Source of the DNA: DATBFG01 sp036558645
GTDB lineage: Bacteria; Acidobacteriota; Terriglobia; Terriglobales; Acidobacteriaceae
DNA length: 64,000 nucleotides
Direction: 5' to 3'
Assembly (NCBI GenBank): GCA_036558645.1
Contig: DATBFG010000035.1
Coordinates: forward strand, 82,486-146,485
Below are positions 25,970 to 33,722 of this stretch, one piece after another. The position numbers were made by a program, and so were the translations under genes. The notes below the pieces were generated by a model that was not told where the DNA came from, made no database searches, and saw only the letters and a list, made by a program, of their open reading frames with translations. Position 1 is the first letter of the stretch. Each line of letters opens with the position of its first letter.

Positions 25970-27643
25970 ATGTCGGCAAAGTACATCTTTGTAACCGGCG
26001 GTGTGGTGTCGTCTTTAGGCAAGGGCTTGGCCGCAGCCTCTATCGGCTGCCTGCTTGAGACCCGGGGCCTTAAGGTCAACCTGATGAAGTTCGACCCCTA
26101 CTTGAACGTCGATCCGGGCACCATGTCACCCTTCCAGCATGGAGAGGTTTTTGTCACCGACGACGGCGCCGAGACTGACCTCGATCTCGGCCACTACGAG
26201 CGCTTCACCCATGCCAAGCTTTCCCGCGACAACAATTGGACTACCGGCAGAATTTACGAACAAATTATTACCAAGGAACGCCGCGGTGACTACCTCGGGA
26301 AAACTGTTCAGGTAATTCCTCACGTCACGAACGAAATCAAAGCTGCGATGAAGAAGGTGGCACAGGACGTGGATGTCGCCATTGTAGAAATTGGCGGCAC
26401 AGTGGGCGACATCGAGTCCCTGCCCTTTATGGAAGCCATTCGCCAGATGCGGCAGGAACTGGGTCGAGAACATACGCTTTTCATGCATGTAACCCTGGTG
26501 CCTTTTATTGCCGCCGCACAGGAGCTCAAGACCAAGCCCACGCAGCACTCGGTGAAAGAACTGCTTAGCATCGGTATTCAGCCCGACATCCTGCTGTGCC
26601 GAACCGACCGCTTCCTTGCGAAAGAGATCAAATCAAAGATCGCCCTTTTCTGCAACGTAGAAGAAGAGGCGGTTATCACCGCCAAAGATGTGGCCTCAAT
26701 ATATGAAGTGCCCGTGGTGTTCTCTCGCGAAGGCGTGGACACGCTAGTTCTCAAATACCTGCGCCTCGAAGCCAAAGATCGCGACTTGAAGGATTGGGAG
26801 GAAATTGTCCAGCGCGTCTATAACCCGAAGGCCGAGGTCACCATCGGCATTGTGGGGAAATATGTTGAATACGAGGATTCCTACAAATCCTTGAAAGAAG
26901 CGCTGGTCCACGGCGCGCTAGCACATAACTTAAAGTTAAACTTGAACTGGATCGAAGCCGAGGGTCTGGAGACAGGCGGCGCGACCATTAATGAACAACT
27001 TGAAGGGTACGATGGAATCCTTGTACCAGGAGGCTTTGGCAAGCGAGGTATTGAAGGGATGCTGATTGCCATCCGCTACGCTCGGGAGAATAAGGTCCCT
27101 TACTTTGGCATCTGCCTCGGCATGCAGACCGCCTGCATCGAATTTGCCCGGAATGTGTGCGGATTGGAAGATGCGAACTCCAGCGAGTTTGATCCGGCCA
27201 CACCGCATCGAGTGATTTACAAATTGCGAGAACTGCGCGGTGTCGAGGAACTGGGCGGCACCATGCGTCTCGGGGCCTGGACATGCAAGATTGAACCGGG
27301 AACGTTGGCCAACGAGATCTACGGCAAGACCGAAATCAGCGAGCGCCACCGCCACCGCTACGAATTCAACCGCGAGTACGAGAGCACGTTGACCGCAGGC
27401 GGATTGAAGATCTCAGGTTCAACTCCGGATGGAACGTACGTCGAAATGGTGGAGTTGCCGGACCATCCTCATTTCATCGGATGCCAATTCCACCCCGAGT
27501 TCAAGTCCAAGCCGCTGGAGCCACATCCGATGTTCAAGACGTTCGTAGGGGCCGCGTACGAACATGGGCTTAAGCGCCGCGCTGAGAAAGCTGCGAGCGA
27601 GGTGGAGATGTTCCATCGGCCAGAAAAGGTAGGAAGAAGATAA
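25970..27643 (+). CDS. pyrG: CTP synthase PyrG
   Basis: The 557-residue enzyme aminates UTP to CTP using glutamine. The N-terminal synthetase domain shows KYIFVTGGVVSSLGKGL (P-loop), FDPYLNVDPGTMSPFQHGEVFVTDDG in segments, and IVEIGGTVGDIE. The C-terminal class I glutaminase domain shows FGICLGMQ (nucleophile Cys) and the His-Glu pair in QFHPEF. GAGG lies 6 nt before the ATG. It is followed by a long inverted repeat (27651-27710) that may act as terminator. Confidence 0.97.
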   Translation: MSAKYIFVTGGVVSSLGKGLAAASIGCLLETRGLKVNLMKFDPYLNVDPGTMSPFQHGEVFVTDDGAETDLDLGHYERFTHAKLSRDNNWTTGRIYEQIITKERRGDYLGKTVQVIPHVTNEIKAAMKKVAQDVDVAIVEIGGTVGDIESLPFMEAIRQMRQELGREHTLFMHVTLVPFIAAAQELKTKPTQHSVKELLSIGIQPDILLCRTDRFLAKEIKSKIALFCNVEEEAVITAKDVASIYEVPVVFSREGVDTLVLKYLRLEAKDRDLKDWEEIVQRVYNPKAEVTIGIVGKYVEYEDSYKSLKEALVHGALAHNLKLNLNWIEAEGLETGGATINEQLEGYDGILVPGGFGKRGIEGMLIAIRYARENKVPYFGICLGMQTACIEFARNVCGLEDANSSEFDPATPHRVIYKLRELRGVEELGGTMRLGAWTCKIEPGTLANEIYGKTEISERHRHRYEFNREYESTLTAGGLKISGSTPDGTYVEMVELPDHPHFIGCQFHPEFKSKPLEPHPMFKTFVGAAYEHGLKRRAEKAASEVEMFHRPEKVGRR

Positions 27644-27650
27644 GGCCTGC

Positions 27651-27710
27651 TTCGAGTTTCAGGTTCGATGTTTTGAGTCTTCTATTCGAACCGAAAACTA
27701 GAAACTCGAA
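27651..27710. repeat. long imperfect hairpin between pyrG and kdsA
   Basis: TTCGAGTTTC (27651-27660) pairs perfectly with GAAACTCGAA (27701-27710), and GGTTCGA (27662-27668) pairs with TCGAACC (27686-27692), giving a 17-bp interrupted stem. The right arm is part of a short tandem series GAAACT/CGAAACT/TGAAACC that runs into the kdsA start. It may be a terminator for pyrG or a decayed dispersed element. Confidence 0.6.
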
Positions 27711-27712
27711 AC

Positions 27713-28576
27713 TTGAAACCCGGAATTTTGCCCACTTCTTTCCAACTCGATGGCATTCACTTCGGCGATGGAGGTCTTTTTCTCATTGCTGGTCCCTGTG
27801 TCATCGAGAGCGAAGATCACGCGCTCTTTATGGCGGAAGTCATCAAGGGGGTCACCCGGTCGCTGAACTTCCCTTTCATCTTCAAGGCTTCCTACGACAA
27901 GGCAAACCGTACGTCACTGCGCAGTTTTCGTGGGCCCGGGATCACCGACGGGTTACGCATTCTAAAAAGAGTAAAAGACGAAGTGCATGTTCCTGTGCTC
28001 ACAGACGTTCATCAAGTTGCCGATGTGGCCAAGGTTGCCGAGATAGTTGACATCCTTCAAATTCCGGCGTTCCTTTGTCGCCAGACGGACCTTATCGTAG
28101 CTGCTGCGATGACGGAGAGGGTCGTCAACATCAAGAAGGGCCAATTCGCCGCGCCCTGGGACATGCACCACGCTGTCGAAAAATGCCATGCAGCAGGAAA
28201 TGACCGTGTCTTTGTTACCGAACGGGGATCCAGTTTTGGGTACGGCAATCTTGTGGTGGACATGCGTTCGCTGGCCATCATGCGCAAGTTTGCACCGGTG
28301 GTGTTCGACGCGACGCACTCAGTTCAGTTGCCGTCAGCCGCAAAAAGCGACGACACCGACACCGCAGTGAGTGGCGGCCAACCAGAGTTCATTCCACTCT
28401 TGGCGCGTGCCGCCGTTGCGGCAGGAGTCGACGGCGTGTTCCTGGAAGTTCACGACAACCCCAAGCACGCAAAATCTGATGGCGCCAATGCTCTTCACTC
28501 GACAAGGCTACGCGAAGTATTAAAGGAACTGCAGGCGGTACATTCTGCTGTTCTAGCCGCCCACAAAACGCCGTGA
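27713..28576 (+). CDS. kdsA: 3-deoxy-8-phosphooctulonate synthase KdsA
   Basis: The 287-residue aldolase condenses arabinose-5-phosphate with phosphoenolpyruvate to make Kdo-8-phosphate for lipid A/core. Motifs: LIAGPCVIESEDHAL, FKASYDKANRTS, LTDVHQ, IPAFLCRQTDL, KKGQFAAPWDM, ERGSSFGYGNLVVDMRSL and DATHSVQLP. Residues such as the Cys in LIAGPCV are those of the family. No ATG is available after the in-frame stop at 27674; TTG 27713 or TTG 27728 must start the gene, and neither has a good ribosome site. Related genes kdsD and kdsC lie 1.3 and 9 kb away. Confidence 0.95.
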   Translation: MKPGILPTSFQLDGIHFGDGGLFLIAGPCVIESEDHALFMAEVIKGVTRSLNFPFIFKASYDKANRTSLRSFRGPGITDGLRILKRVKDEVHVPVLTDVHQVADVAKVAEIVDILQIPAFLCRQTDLIVAAAMTERVVNIKKGQFAAPWDMHHAVEKCHAAGNDRVFVTERGSSFGYGNLVVDMRSLAIMRKFAPVVFDATHSVQLPSAAKSDDTDTAVSGGQPEFIPLLARAAVAAGVDGVFLEVHDNPKHAKSDGANALHSTRLREVLKELQAVHSAVLAAHKTP

Positions 28577-28675
28577 TAGTACCTCGTTCCTAGGCTTTTA
28601 AGCCGCGAGTATCTCGCTGCGAATGCCCTCACACTGAATCTGCTACTATCCCCTTCACATCTCTAAAGGGCATTC

Positions 28676-29839
28676 ATGGCCGCGATCATCACCTCTATTT
28701 TCGGCGTCGCCATCATCGCGCTCATTCTGCTTGACGCTTTCGAAACTGTGGTTCTCCCGCGCCGAGTGACTAGGCATTTCCGACTGACATCCTGGTTCTA
28801 CCGCAACACATGGCGACCATGGGCTCGGCTTGGCAACCGGATCAAGACGGTGGGACGTCGAGAAGCGGTGCTTGGCTACTTCGGCCCCCTATCATTGATT
28901 TTTCTGTTGGGCTTGTGGGCCATCGGACTCATTTTCGGTTTCACGCTATTGCAGTACGGAACAGGACAGCATTTGCAGTTCGAGGGTCAGGTCACCAGCT
29001 TTCGACTGCTCTTCTATCACAGCGGCGAAACGTTTTTTACACTCGGCTACGGAGATATTGTCCCCACTACTACCACTGCTCGCTTCCTAGCCGTTCTCGA
29101 GGCCGGAATGGGATTCGCTTTTCTCGGCGTCGTCATCGGATACCTGCCCACGATCTATTCTGCCTTTTCACGCAGGGAGATCGAGATCTCACTTCTCGAC
29201 GCGCGCGCCGGCTCCCCTCCCACCGTGGCTGAGTTGCTCGCTCGTTTTGGCGACTGCTCTCGCAGAAGAGTGTTGGACGATATCTTCCGCGATTGGGAGC
29301 GCTGGGCGGCTGAAGTACTGGAAAGCCATCTGTCATATCCGGTGCTCAGCTTCTTTCGCTCTCAGCACAACAACCAATCCTGGGTCGCAGCCTTGACTAC
29401 AATCCTCGATGCCAGTGCGATCGTCATGTCCGGAGGTGACCGGATGCAGGAAGAGCAGGCGCGACTAACTTTTGCGATGGCACGTCATGCAGTCGTAGAC
29501 CTGGCTCAGGTCGTCGATGCAAAGTACGATCCGAGTGCCGAAGACCGTCTGCCCGAGGAGGATCTGAGTCGCTTGCGCCAGTACCTTCGGGAGCAAGGAG
29601 TAAATCTTCGGGACGACCAGGAGGCCACCGATAAACTCCGCAAGTATCGTTCAATGTATGAACCCTATGCCCTCGCAATCGGGCGCAAGCTATTCCTCGC
29701 GGTGCCACCCTGGATTCCAGCAGAAAAGAAACGAGACAACTGGCAAGCGGGGCCTTGGGATGTAGCCGTGCAAGCGCGAAGCCTGGCTGGAATCGGCACA
29801 CATCGAGCCTCGCCCGCAAGGGCAGAGGATCACTTCTAG
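28676..29839 (+). CDS. potassium channel-like membrane protein
   Basis: This 387-residue protein has an N-terminal helix (about 5-25), then two membrane segments (about 68-92 and 135-155) flanking a pore loop whose selectivity filter TLGYGDIVPTT is that of K+ channels. Residues 165-385 form a soluble, largely helical cytoplasmic region with no RCK/TrkA nucleotide-binding motif that I recognise. The ribosome site AAAGGG lies 6 nt before the ATG. It sits between kdsA and kdsD without obvious functional link. A ligand-gated K+ or non-selective channel is likely; gating signal unknown. Confidence 0.8.
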   Translation: MAAIITSIFGVAIIALILLDAFETVVLPRRVTRHFRLTSWFYRNTWRPWARLGNRIKTVGRREAVLGYFGPLSLIFLLGLWAIGLIFGFTLLQYGTGQHLQFEGQVTSFRLLFYHSGETFFTLGYGDIVPTTTTARFLAVLEAGMGFAFLGVVIGYLPTIYSAFSRREIEISLLDARAGSPPTVAELLARFGDCSRRRVLDDIFRDWERWAAEVLESHLSYPVLSFFRSQHNNQSWVAALTTILDASAIVMSGGDRMQEEQARLTFAMARHAVVDLAQVVDAKYDPSAEDRLPEEDLSRLRQYLREQGVNLRDDQEATDKLRKYRSMYEPYALAIGRKLFLAVPPWIPAEKKRDNWQAGPWDVAVQARSLAGIGTHRASPARAEDHF

Positions 29840-29885
29840 CTTCCGTAGTCTGACATTCGTGACGTGCTAACATCCTGTTTCCTTC

Positions 29886-30875
29886 ATGAATAAGGTTGGC
29901 GAAGACGTGGTACGCATCGAAGCGCAGGCACTGCGCTCCCTTGCCGATCGAATTGCGGGTCCAATGGCGGGACGGTTCGACCGTGCCGTGGAATTGATCT
30001 TTTGTTGTGCCGGTCGCCTCGTGGTGACCGGCATGGGAAAGAGTGGCATCATCGCGCGCAAGATCGCCGCTACACTAAGCTCAACGGGCACTCCTTCGCT
30101 CTTCATGCACCCTGTTGATGCTTTGCATGGCGATCTCGGAATGCTTGCAAAAGGCGACGTAGTTTTGGCTCTCTCCGCAAGTGGAGAAACTGAAGAGATC
30201 CTGCGTTTGATTGCCACTATCAAGCGCCTGCAACTGCCCTTGATTGCGATGACCGGGGATGAGATCTCCCCGAAAGGGAAAGCTCTGGTTTCGACTCTGG
30301 CGTCGGCTGCCGATATCGCTCTCGACTGCTCGATTGCCGAAGAGGCTTGCTCTTTAGGATTGGCGCCCACGGCTTCCACAACTACCATGCTGGCCCTGGG
30401 CGACGCGCTCGCCGTCGCTGTATCCGCCAAACGAGGCTTTAAGGAAGAGGACTTTGCCAATCTGCACCCAGGCGGAAAATTGGGCAAACGGCTGGCTCGA
30501 GTGGAATCACTTATGCACACAGGCGACGCCGTGCCTTGTGTCAGTCTGCGTACCAAGATGCCCGATGTGATTTACGAGATGTCACGCAAGAAACTGGGTG
30601 TCACAGCGGTAGTCGATGACGGCAAGCTGGTGGGCGTTGTGAGCGATGGTGACCTACGACGTCTGCTCGAGCAGCGCGGCAAAGATGCCCTTGATCTAAC
30701 CGCTGGCGAGTGTATGACCAAGACGCCTAAGACGATCGCAGCAGACGAATTTGCCGCAACTGCTCTCGCAGTGATGGAGGAGAAGAGGATCACTTCCCTT
30801 GCCGTCGTCGACGCCCAAAACCGACTCTTAGGCATCGTGCATCTGCACGATCTCTGGGGAACAAGTATGATTTGA
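29886..30875 (+). CDS. kdsD: arabinose-5-phosphate isomerase KdsD (KpsF/GutQ family)
   Basis: The 329-residue enzyme isomerises ribulose-5-phosphate to arabinose-5-phosphate, the substrate of KdsA. An N-terminal SIS domain (VVTGMGKSGIIARKIAATLSS, HGDLGML, LSASGETEEIL) is followed by two CBS domains (about 205-325). Residues SGET and the HP in FMHPVDALHGD match the family active site. It is full length. It follows the channel gene by 46 bp and may be co-transcribed with it. Confidence 0.95.
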   Translation: MNKVGEDVVRIEAQALRSLADRIAGPMAGRFDRAVELIFCCAGRLVVTGMGKSGIIARKIAATLSSTGTPSLFMHPVDALHGDLGMLAKGDVVLALSASGETEEILRLIATIKRLQLPLIAMTGDEISPKGKALVSTLASAADIALDCSIAEEACSLGLAPTASTTTMLALGDALAVAVSAKRGFKEEDFANLHPGGKLGKRLARVESLMHTGDAVPCVSLRTKMPDVIYEMSRKKLGVTAVVDDGKLVGVVSDGDLRRLLEQRGKDALDLTAGECMTKTPKTIAADEFAATALAVMEEKRITSLAVVDAQNRLLGIVHLHDLWGTSMI

Positions 30876-31036
30876 GAAATGCGGAGTGAGGAGTAAAGAT
30901 TCAGAATTGAAGAATTGGAGAATTGCAAGATCAAAGGATTAGAAACTGATAGGCGTGCTCTATTCGGTTTTGAAATTAGAAAATCCAAAAATCCGGCAAT
31001 TCGAAAATTTGCCGACTACAACTCAAGAAATCTCCT
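30876..31036. repeat. AT-rich low-complexity intergenic sequence
   Basis: The 161 bp between kdsD and the next small gene are unusually AT-rich and built from degenerate GAATTGAAGAATTGGAGAATTG-type units (near 30901-30930) and TTAGAAA/AAATCC words. It ends with a hairpin CGGCAA (30994-30999) / TTGCCG (31009-31014). It contains no gene. The style is like the GAAAC series at 27693-27720 and may represent decayed dispersed repeats. Confidence 0.45.
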
Positions 31037-31246
31037 ATGTATCACTACGACCCCAACACGGCGCTTGAAGAACTGAACGAAGATGCCACCCTGCCCAACC
31101 CGGTTCACGTCCGCGACATGATGCTGCGCAAGCATCTATCGCCAGACAGATCGCTGGAATTGAACCGGCTCTTCACCGAGTACCAGAAGTTCTTTGGTGA
31201 AACGCAAAAGCTGGGAAGAGAAATCTTACGGCAACTGGCTCCCTAG
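31037..31246 (+). CDS. small protein of unknown function
   Basis: This 69-residue, mostly helical and charged protein begins MYHYDPNTALEELNED and has HVRDMMLRKHLSPDRSLELNRLFTEYQKFF, consistent with two amphipathic helices. No signal peptide, Cys motif or recognised family. It lies 160 bp after kdsD and 120 bp before proS, both on the same strand. Codon usage and composition look protein-like, but coding is supported only by that. Confidence 0.5.
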   Translation: MYHYDPNTALEELNEDATLPNPVHVRDMMLRKHLSPDRSLELNRLFTEYQKFFGETQKLGREILRQLAP

Positions 31247-31366
31247 TTCTTCAATCTAGGCCTTTTCGCTGATCGTGTTATCGCGGCCACTCGCGACCAC
31301 GTCAGTGTGAGCGAATCATTCCATCATTTACAATATCGAATTCCCTACTACTTGGGACCCCCTACT

Positions 31367-33133
31367 ATGCATCGTTGGTCTGAACTGTTTATCCCCACTC
31401 TGCGCGAGGCTCCGGCAGATGCCGAAGTCGCGAGCCACAAGTTCCTGGTGCGCGCAGGCTATATTCGACAGCTTGCCGCCGGTATCTATTCATACCTCTT
31501 CTTAGGACAGCGCTCTCTGAACAAGATCATCAGCATTGTCCGTGAGGAGATGGACAAAATCGGGCAGGAGTTCTATCTGCCCGCCATGCATCCACGGGAG
31601 CTTTGGGAGGAAAGCGGCCGCTGGAAGGTGATGGGCGATAACATGTTTCGCCTGAAGGATCGCAAGGGCACGGACATGGCTCTGGGCATGACGCATGAAG
31701 AGGTGATGACTTCGATCGCTCGTAACGAACTCAGAAGCTACAAGCAGCTTCCACAAATCTGGTATCAGATTCAAACCAAGTTCCGGGATGAGGCCCGCCC
31801 CAGGTCCGGCTTGCTACGCGTCCGCCAGTTCACCATGAAGGATGCCTACTCCTTTGATATCGACGCCGCCGGGCTAGACGTCTCTTACTTGAAGCATTAC
31901 GACACCTATTGCCGCATCTTCGATCGCTGCGGCCTGAAATATGTTGTGGTGGAAGCGCATTCAGGATCCATGGGCGGCTCGCAGTCCCACGAATTCATGG
32001 TCCGATCTTCTGCCGGTGAGGACCAGGTTGTCACCTGCGAAAACTGTTCCTACGCCGCGAATCTGGAGAAAGCTACCTCCAGACTCGCGGCAATCGATGA
32101 TTCCGCCAACGGAGATGCTGCGCCTGCCGAAGTGCACACTCCGGGCATGAAGACGATTGAGGAAGTCGCAAGATTTCTTGGCACGTCACCAAAGAGCAAT
32201 ATCAAGACTCTTGCCTACATGACAGAAGAGAGCGCCGCCGGAAGCGGCAAACTGAGCTTGCGCCCCGTTGTGGCCCTGATGCGAGGAGACCATCAACTGA
32301 ACGAAGCCAAGCTCTCGACTGCCCTCGCGGGAAAAGAGGTCCGTCCTATGCAGGAAGATGAGATCAAGAAATTTTTCGGCTCTCCCGCCGGCTATCTTGG
32401 GGCCACCGGCATCGATTGGGCGAAGGATCTAAACGAACCCGCGCGTCCGGTTCTGTTAGTGGATAAAGCTCTTGAGGGGCGACATAACCTTATCGGCGGC
32501 GCGAATCGAGAGAACTATCACTTAAAGAACCTTGCTCCCGGCCGGGATTTCCAACCCACGTTGTACGCAGATTTGCGCAGCGTCACTGCGGGAGAAGACT
32601 GCCCAAACTGTGGTGGCCCACTGCGAATTGACTCGGCGGTGGAGGTAGGTCACATCTTCAAGTTGGGCTACAAATACTCGGAGTCAATGGGAGCCCGCGT
32701 CCTCGATCGTAACGGCAAAGAGGTCATGCCCATCATGGGCTGCTATGGGATCGGAATGGAGCGCATCCTGACGGCTGCAATTGAACAATCCAACGATGAA
32801 AATGGCTTCTGGCTGCCTCCGCAGATCGCCCCTTTTGAGATCGTCGTCACGCCCACCAACGTAAGCGACGACAAATTGGTCAATACTGCGCAGGAGATCG
32901 TCCGCCAACTGGAGACGGCGGGATTCGAGGTGTTATTAGACGACAGGGACGAAAGGCCGGGGGTGAAGTTCAAAGATGCTGACCTTGTGGGCATTCCCTA
33001 TCGTGTAACCGTCGGAAAGAAGGTTACCGAAGGTACTGTGGAGGTGGTTCAGCGCTCGACACGCGAAATACGCGATGCTAGCATCGCGACAATTGCGGAG
33101 TATTTTCAAAGGGTTTTGCGGCCGGCCAACTAG
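31367..33133 (+). CDS. proS: prolyl-tRNA synthetase ProS (bacterial type)
   Basis: The 588-residue class II synthetase charges tRNA-Pro. I start it at ATG 31367 (MHRWSELFIPTLREAPADAE), because the 20 residues encoded upstream are not family-like. Motif 2 is FRDEARPRSGLLRVRQFTMKD and motif 3 is GIGMERILTAA. Between them lies the editing (INS) domain (about residues 240-400, NIKTLAYMTEE..., VALMRGDHQLNEAKL) that removes Ala-tRNA-Pro. The C-terminal anticodon-binding domain shows LLDDRDERPGVKFKDADLVGIP. A TACAAT box at 31330 is a possible promoter element. Confidence 0.96.
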   Translation: MHRWSELFIPTLREAPADAEVASHKFLVRAGYIRQLAAGIYSYLFLGQRSLNKIISIVREEMDKIGQEFYLPAMHPRELWEESGRWKVMGDNMFRLKDRKGTDMALGMTHEEVMTSIARNELRSYKQLPQIWYQIQTKFRDEARPRSGLLRVRQFTMKDAYSFDIDAAGLDVSYLKHYDTYCRIFDRCGLKYVVVEAHSGSMGGSQSHEFMVRSSAGEDQVVTCENCSYAANLEKATSRLAAIDDSANGDAAPAEVHTPGMKTIEEVARFLGTSPKSNIKTLAYMTEESAAGSGKLSLRPVVALMRGDHQLNEAKLSTALAGKEVRPMQEDEIKKFFGSPAGYLGATGIDWAKDLNEPARPVLLVDKALEGRHNLIGGANRENYHLKNLAPGRDFQPTLYADLRSVTAGEDCPNCGGPLRIDSAVEVGHIFKLGYKYSESMGARVLDRNGKEVMPIMGCYGIGMERILTAAIEQSNDENGFWLPPQIAPFEIVVTPTNVSDDKLVNTAQEIVRQLETAGFEVLLDDRDERPGVKFKDADLVGIPYRVTVGKKVTEGTVEVVQRSTREIRDASIATIAEYFQRVLRPAN

Positions 33134-33169
33134 CTATGCTCATTTGCCGGCACTTGCGGAGCGCGAGTT

Positions 33170-33526
33170 ATGGGTACCCTAAAAATGGGGTTCGGAATCT
33201 TTGTGATGGTCGCCGCGGTCTACCTCGGTGTTCAGTTCGTTCCCCCGTATCTATCAAATTACCAGTTTCAGGATGAAATCAAGAACGAAGCCACGATTAA
33301 CACCTACAACACCAAGCCTGAAGACGCGATTCGCGACACCATCCTGAGGAAGGCTCAGGATCTTGATATTCCCCTGACCAAGGATCAAATTAAGGTACAA
33401 CGCACCGGGCCGATAGGTAGCGGCGCGATCGTGATCGATGCCAATTACCAAGTTCACATCGATCTCCCGGGCTATCCAGTTGACCTGAATTTCAACGCTG
33501 GCACCAGAAACAAGGGCGTTTGGTAG
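33170..33526 (+). CDS. small membrane-anchored protein (DUF4845-like)
   Basis: This 118-residue protein has an N-terminal membrane helix (FGIFVMVAAVYLGVQFVPPYL) and a small extracytoplasmic alpha/beta domain (FQDEIKNEA, DTILRKAQDLDIPLTKDQIKV, IVIDANYQVHIDLPGYPVDLNF). Layout resembles DUF4845/pilin-like small domains; no function is known. GGAG lies 8 nt before the ATG. It is between proS (36 bp) and the class A PBP gene (about 195 bp), all on the plus strand. Confidence 0.65.
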   Translation: MGTLKMGFGIFVMVAAVYLGVQFVPPYLSNYQFQDEIKNEATINTYNTKPEDAIRDTILRKAQDLDIPLTKDQIKVQRTGPIGSGAIVIDANYQVHIDLPGYPVDLNFNAGTRNKGVW

Positions 33527-33722
33527 GACCTGATTCCTTACTGCGTGATTTAGAATAGGAATGAGGCCTGCTCAGCGACGACATTCGACCTGGTGCGAAG
33601 GAAAGGTCCACCCAGGACCAGGAATTGGCGCGGATGCGTGCCGGCTCGGGATAACAAAAACGCACTTTCTGCCATCTTATTGACAAATTGGGCGCTTGGG
33701 CGGCGGGGTTTCGCGGATTCGA

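Noticed and set aside
33561..33683. 40-codon frame upstream of the PBP1A gene
   Set aside because: AGGA abuts the ATG and a TAGAAT box precedes it, but the product has no recognisable features; it is more likely the leader of the PBP1A transcript.
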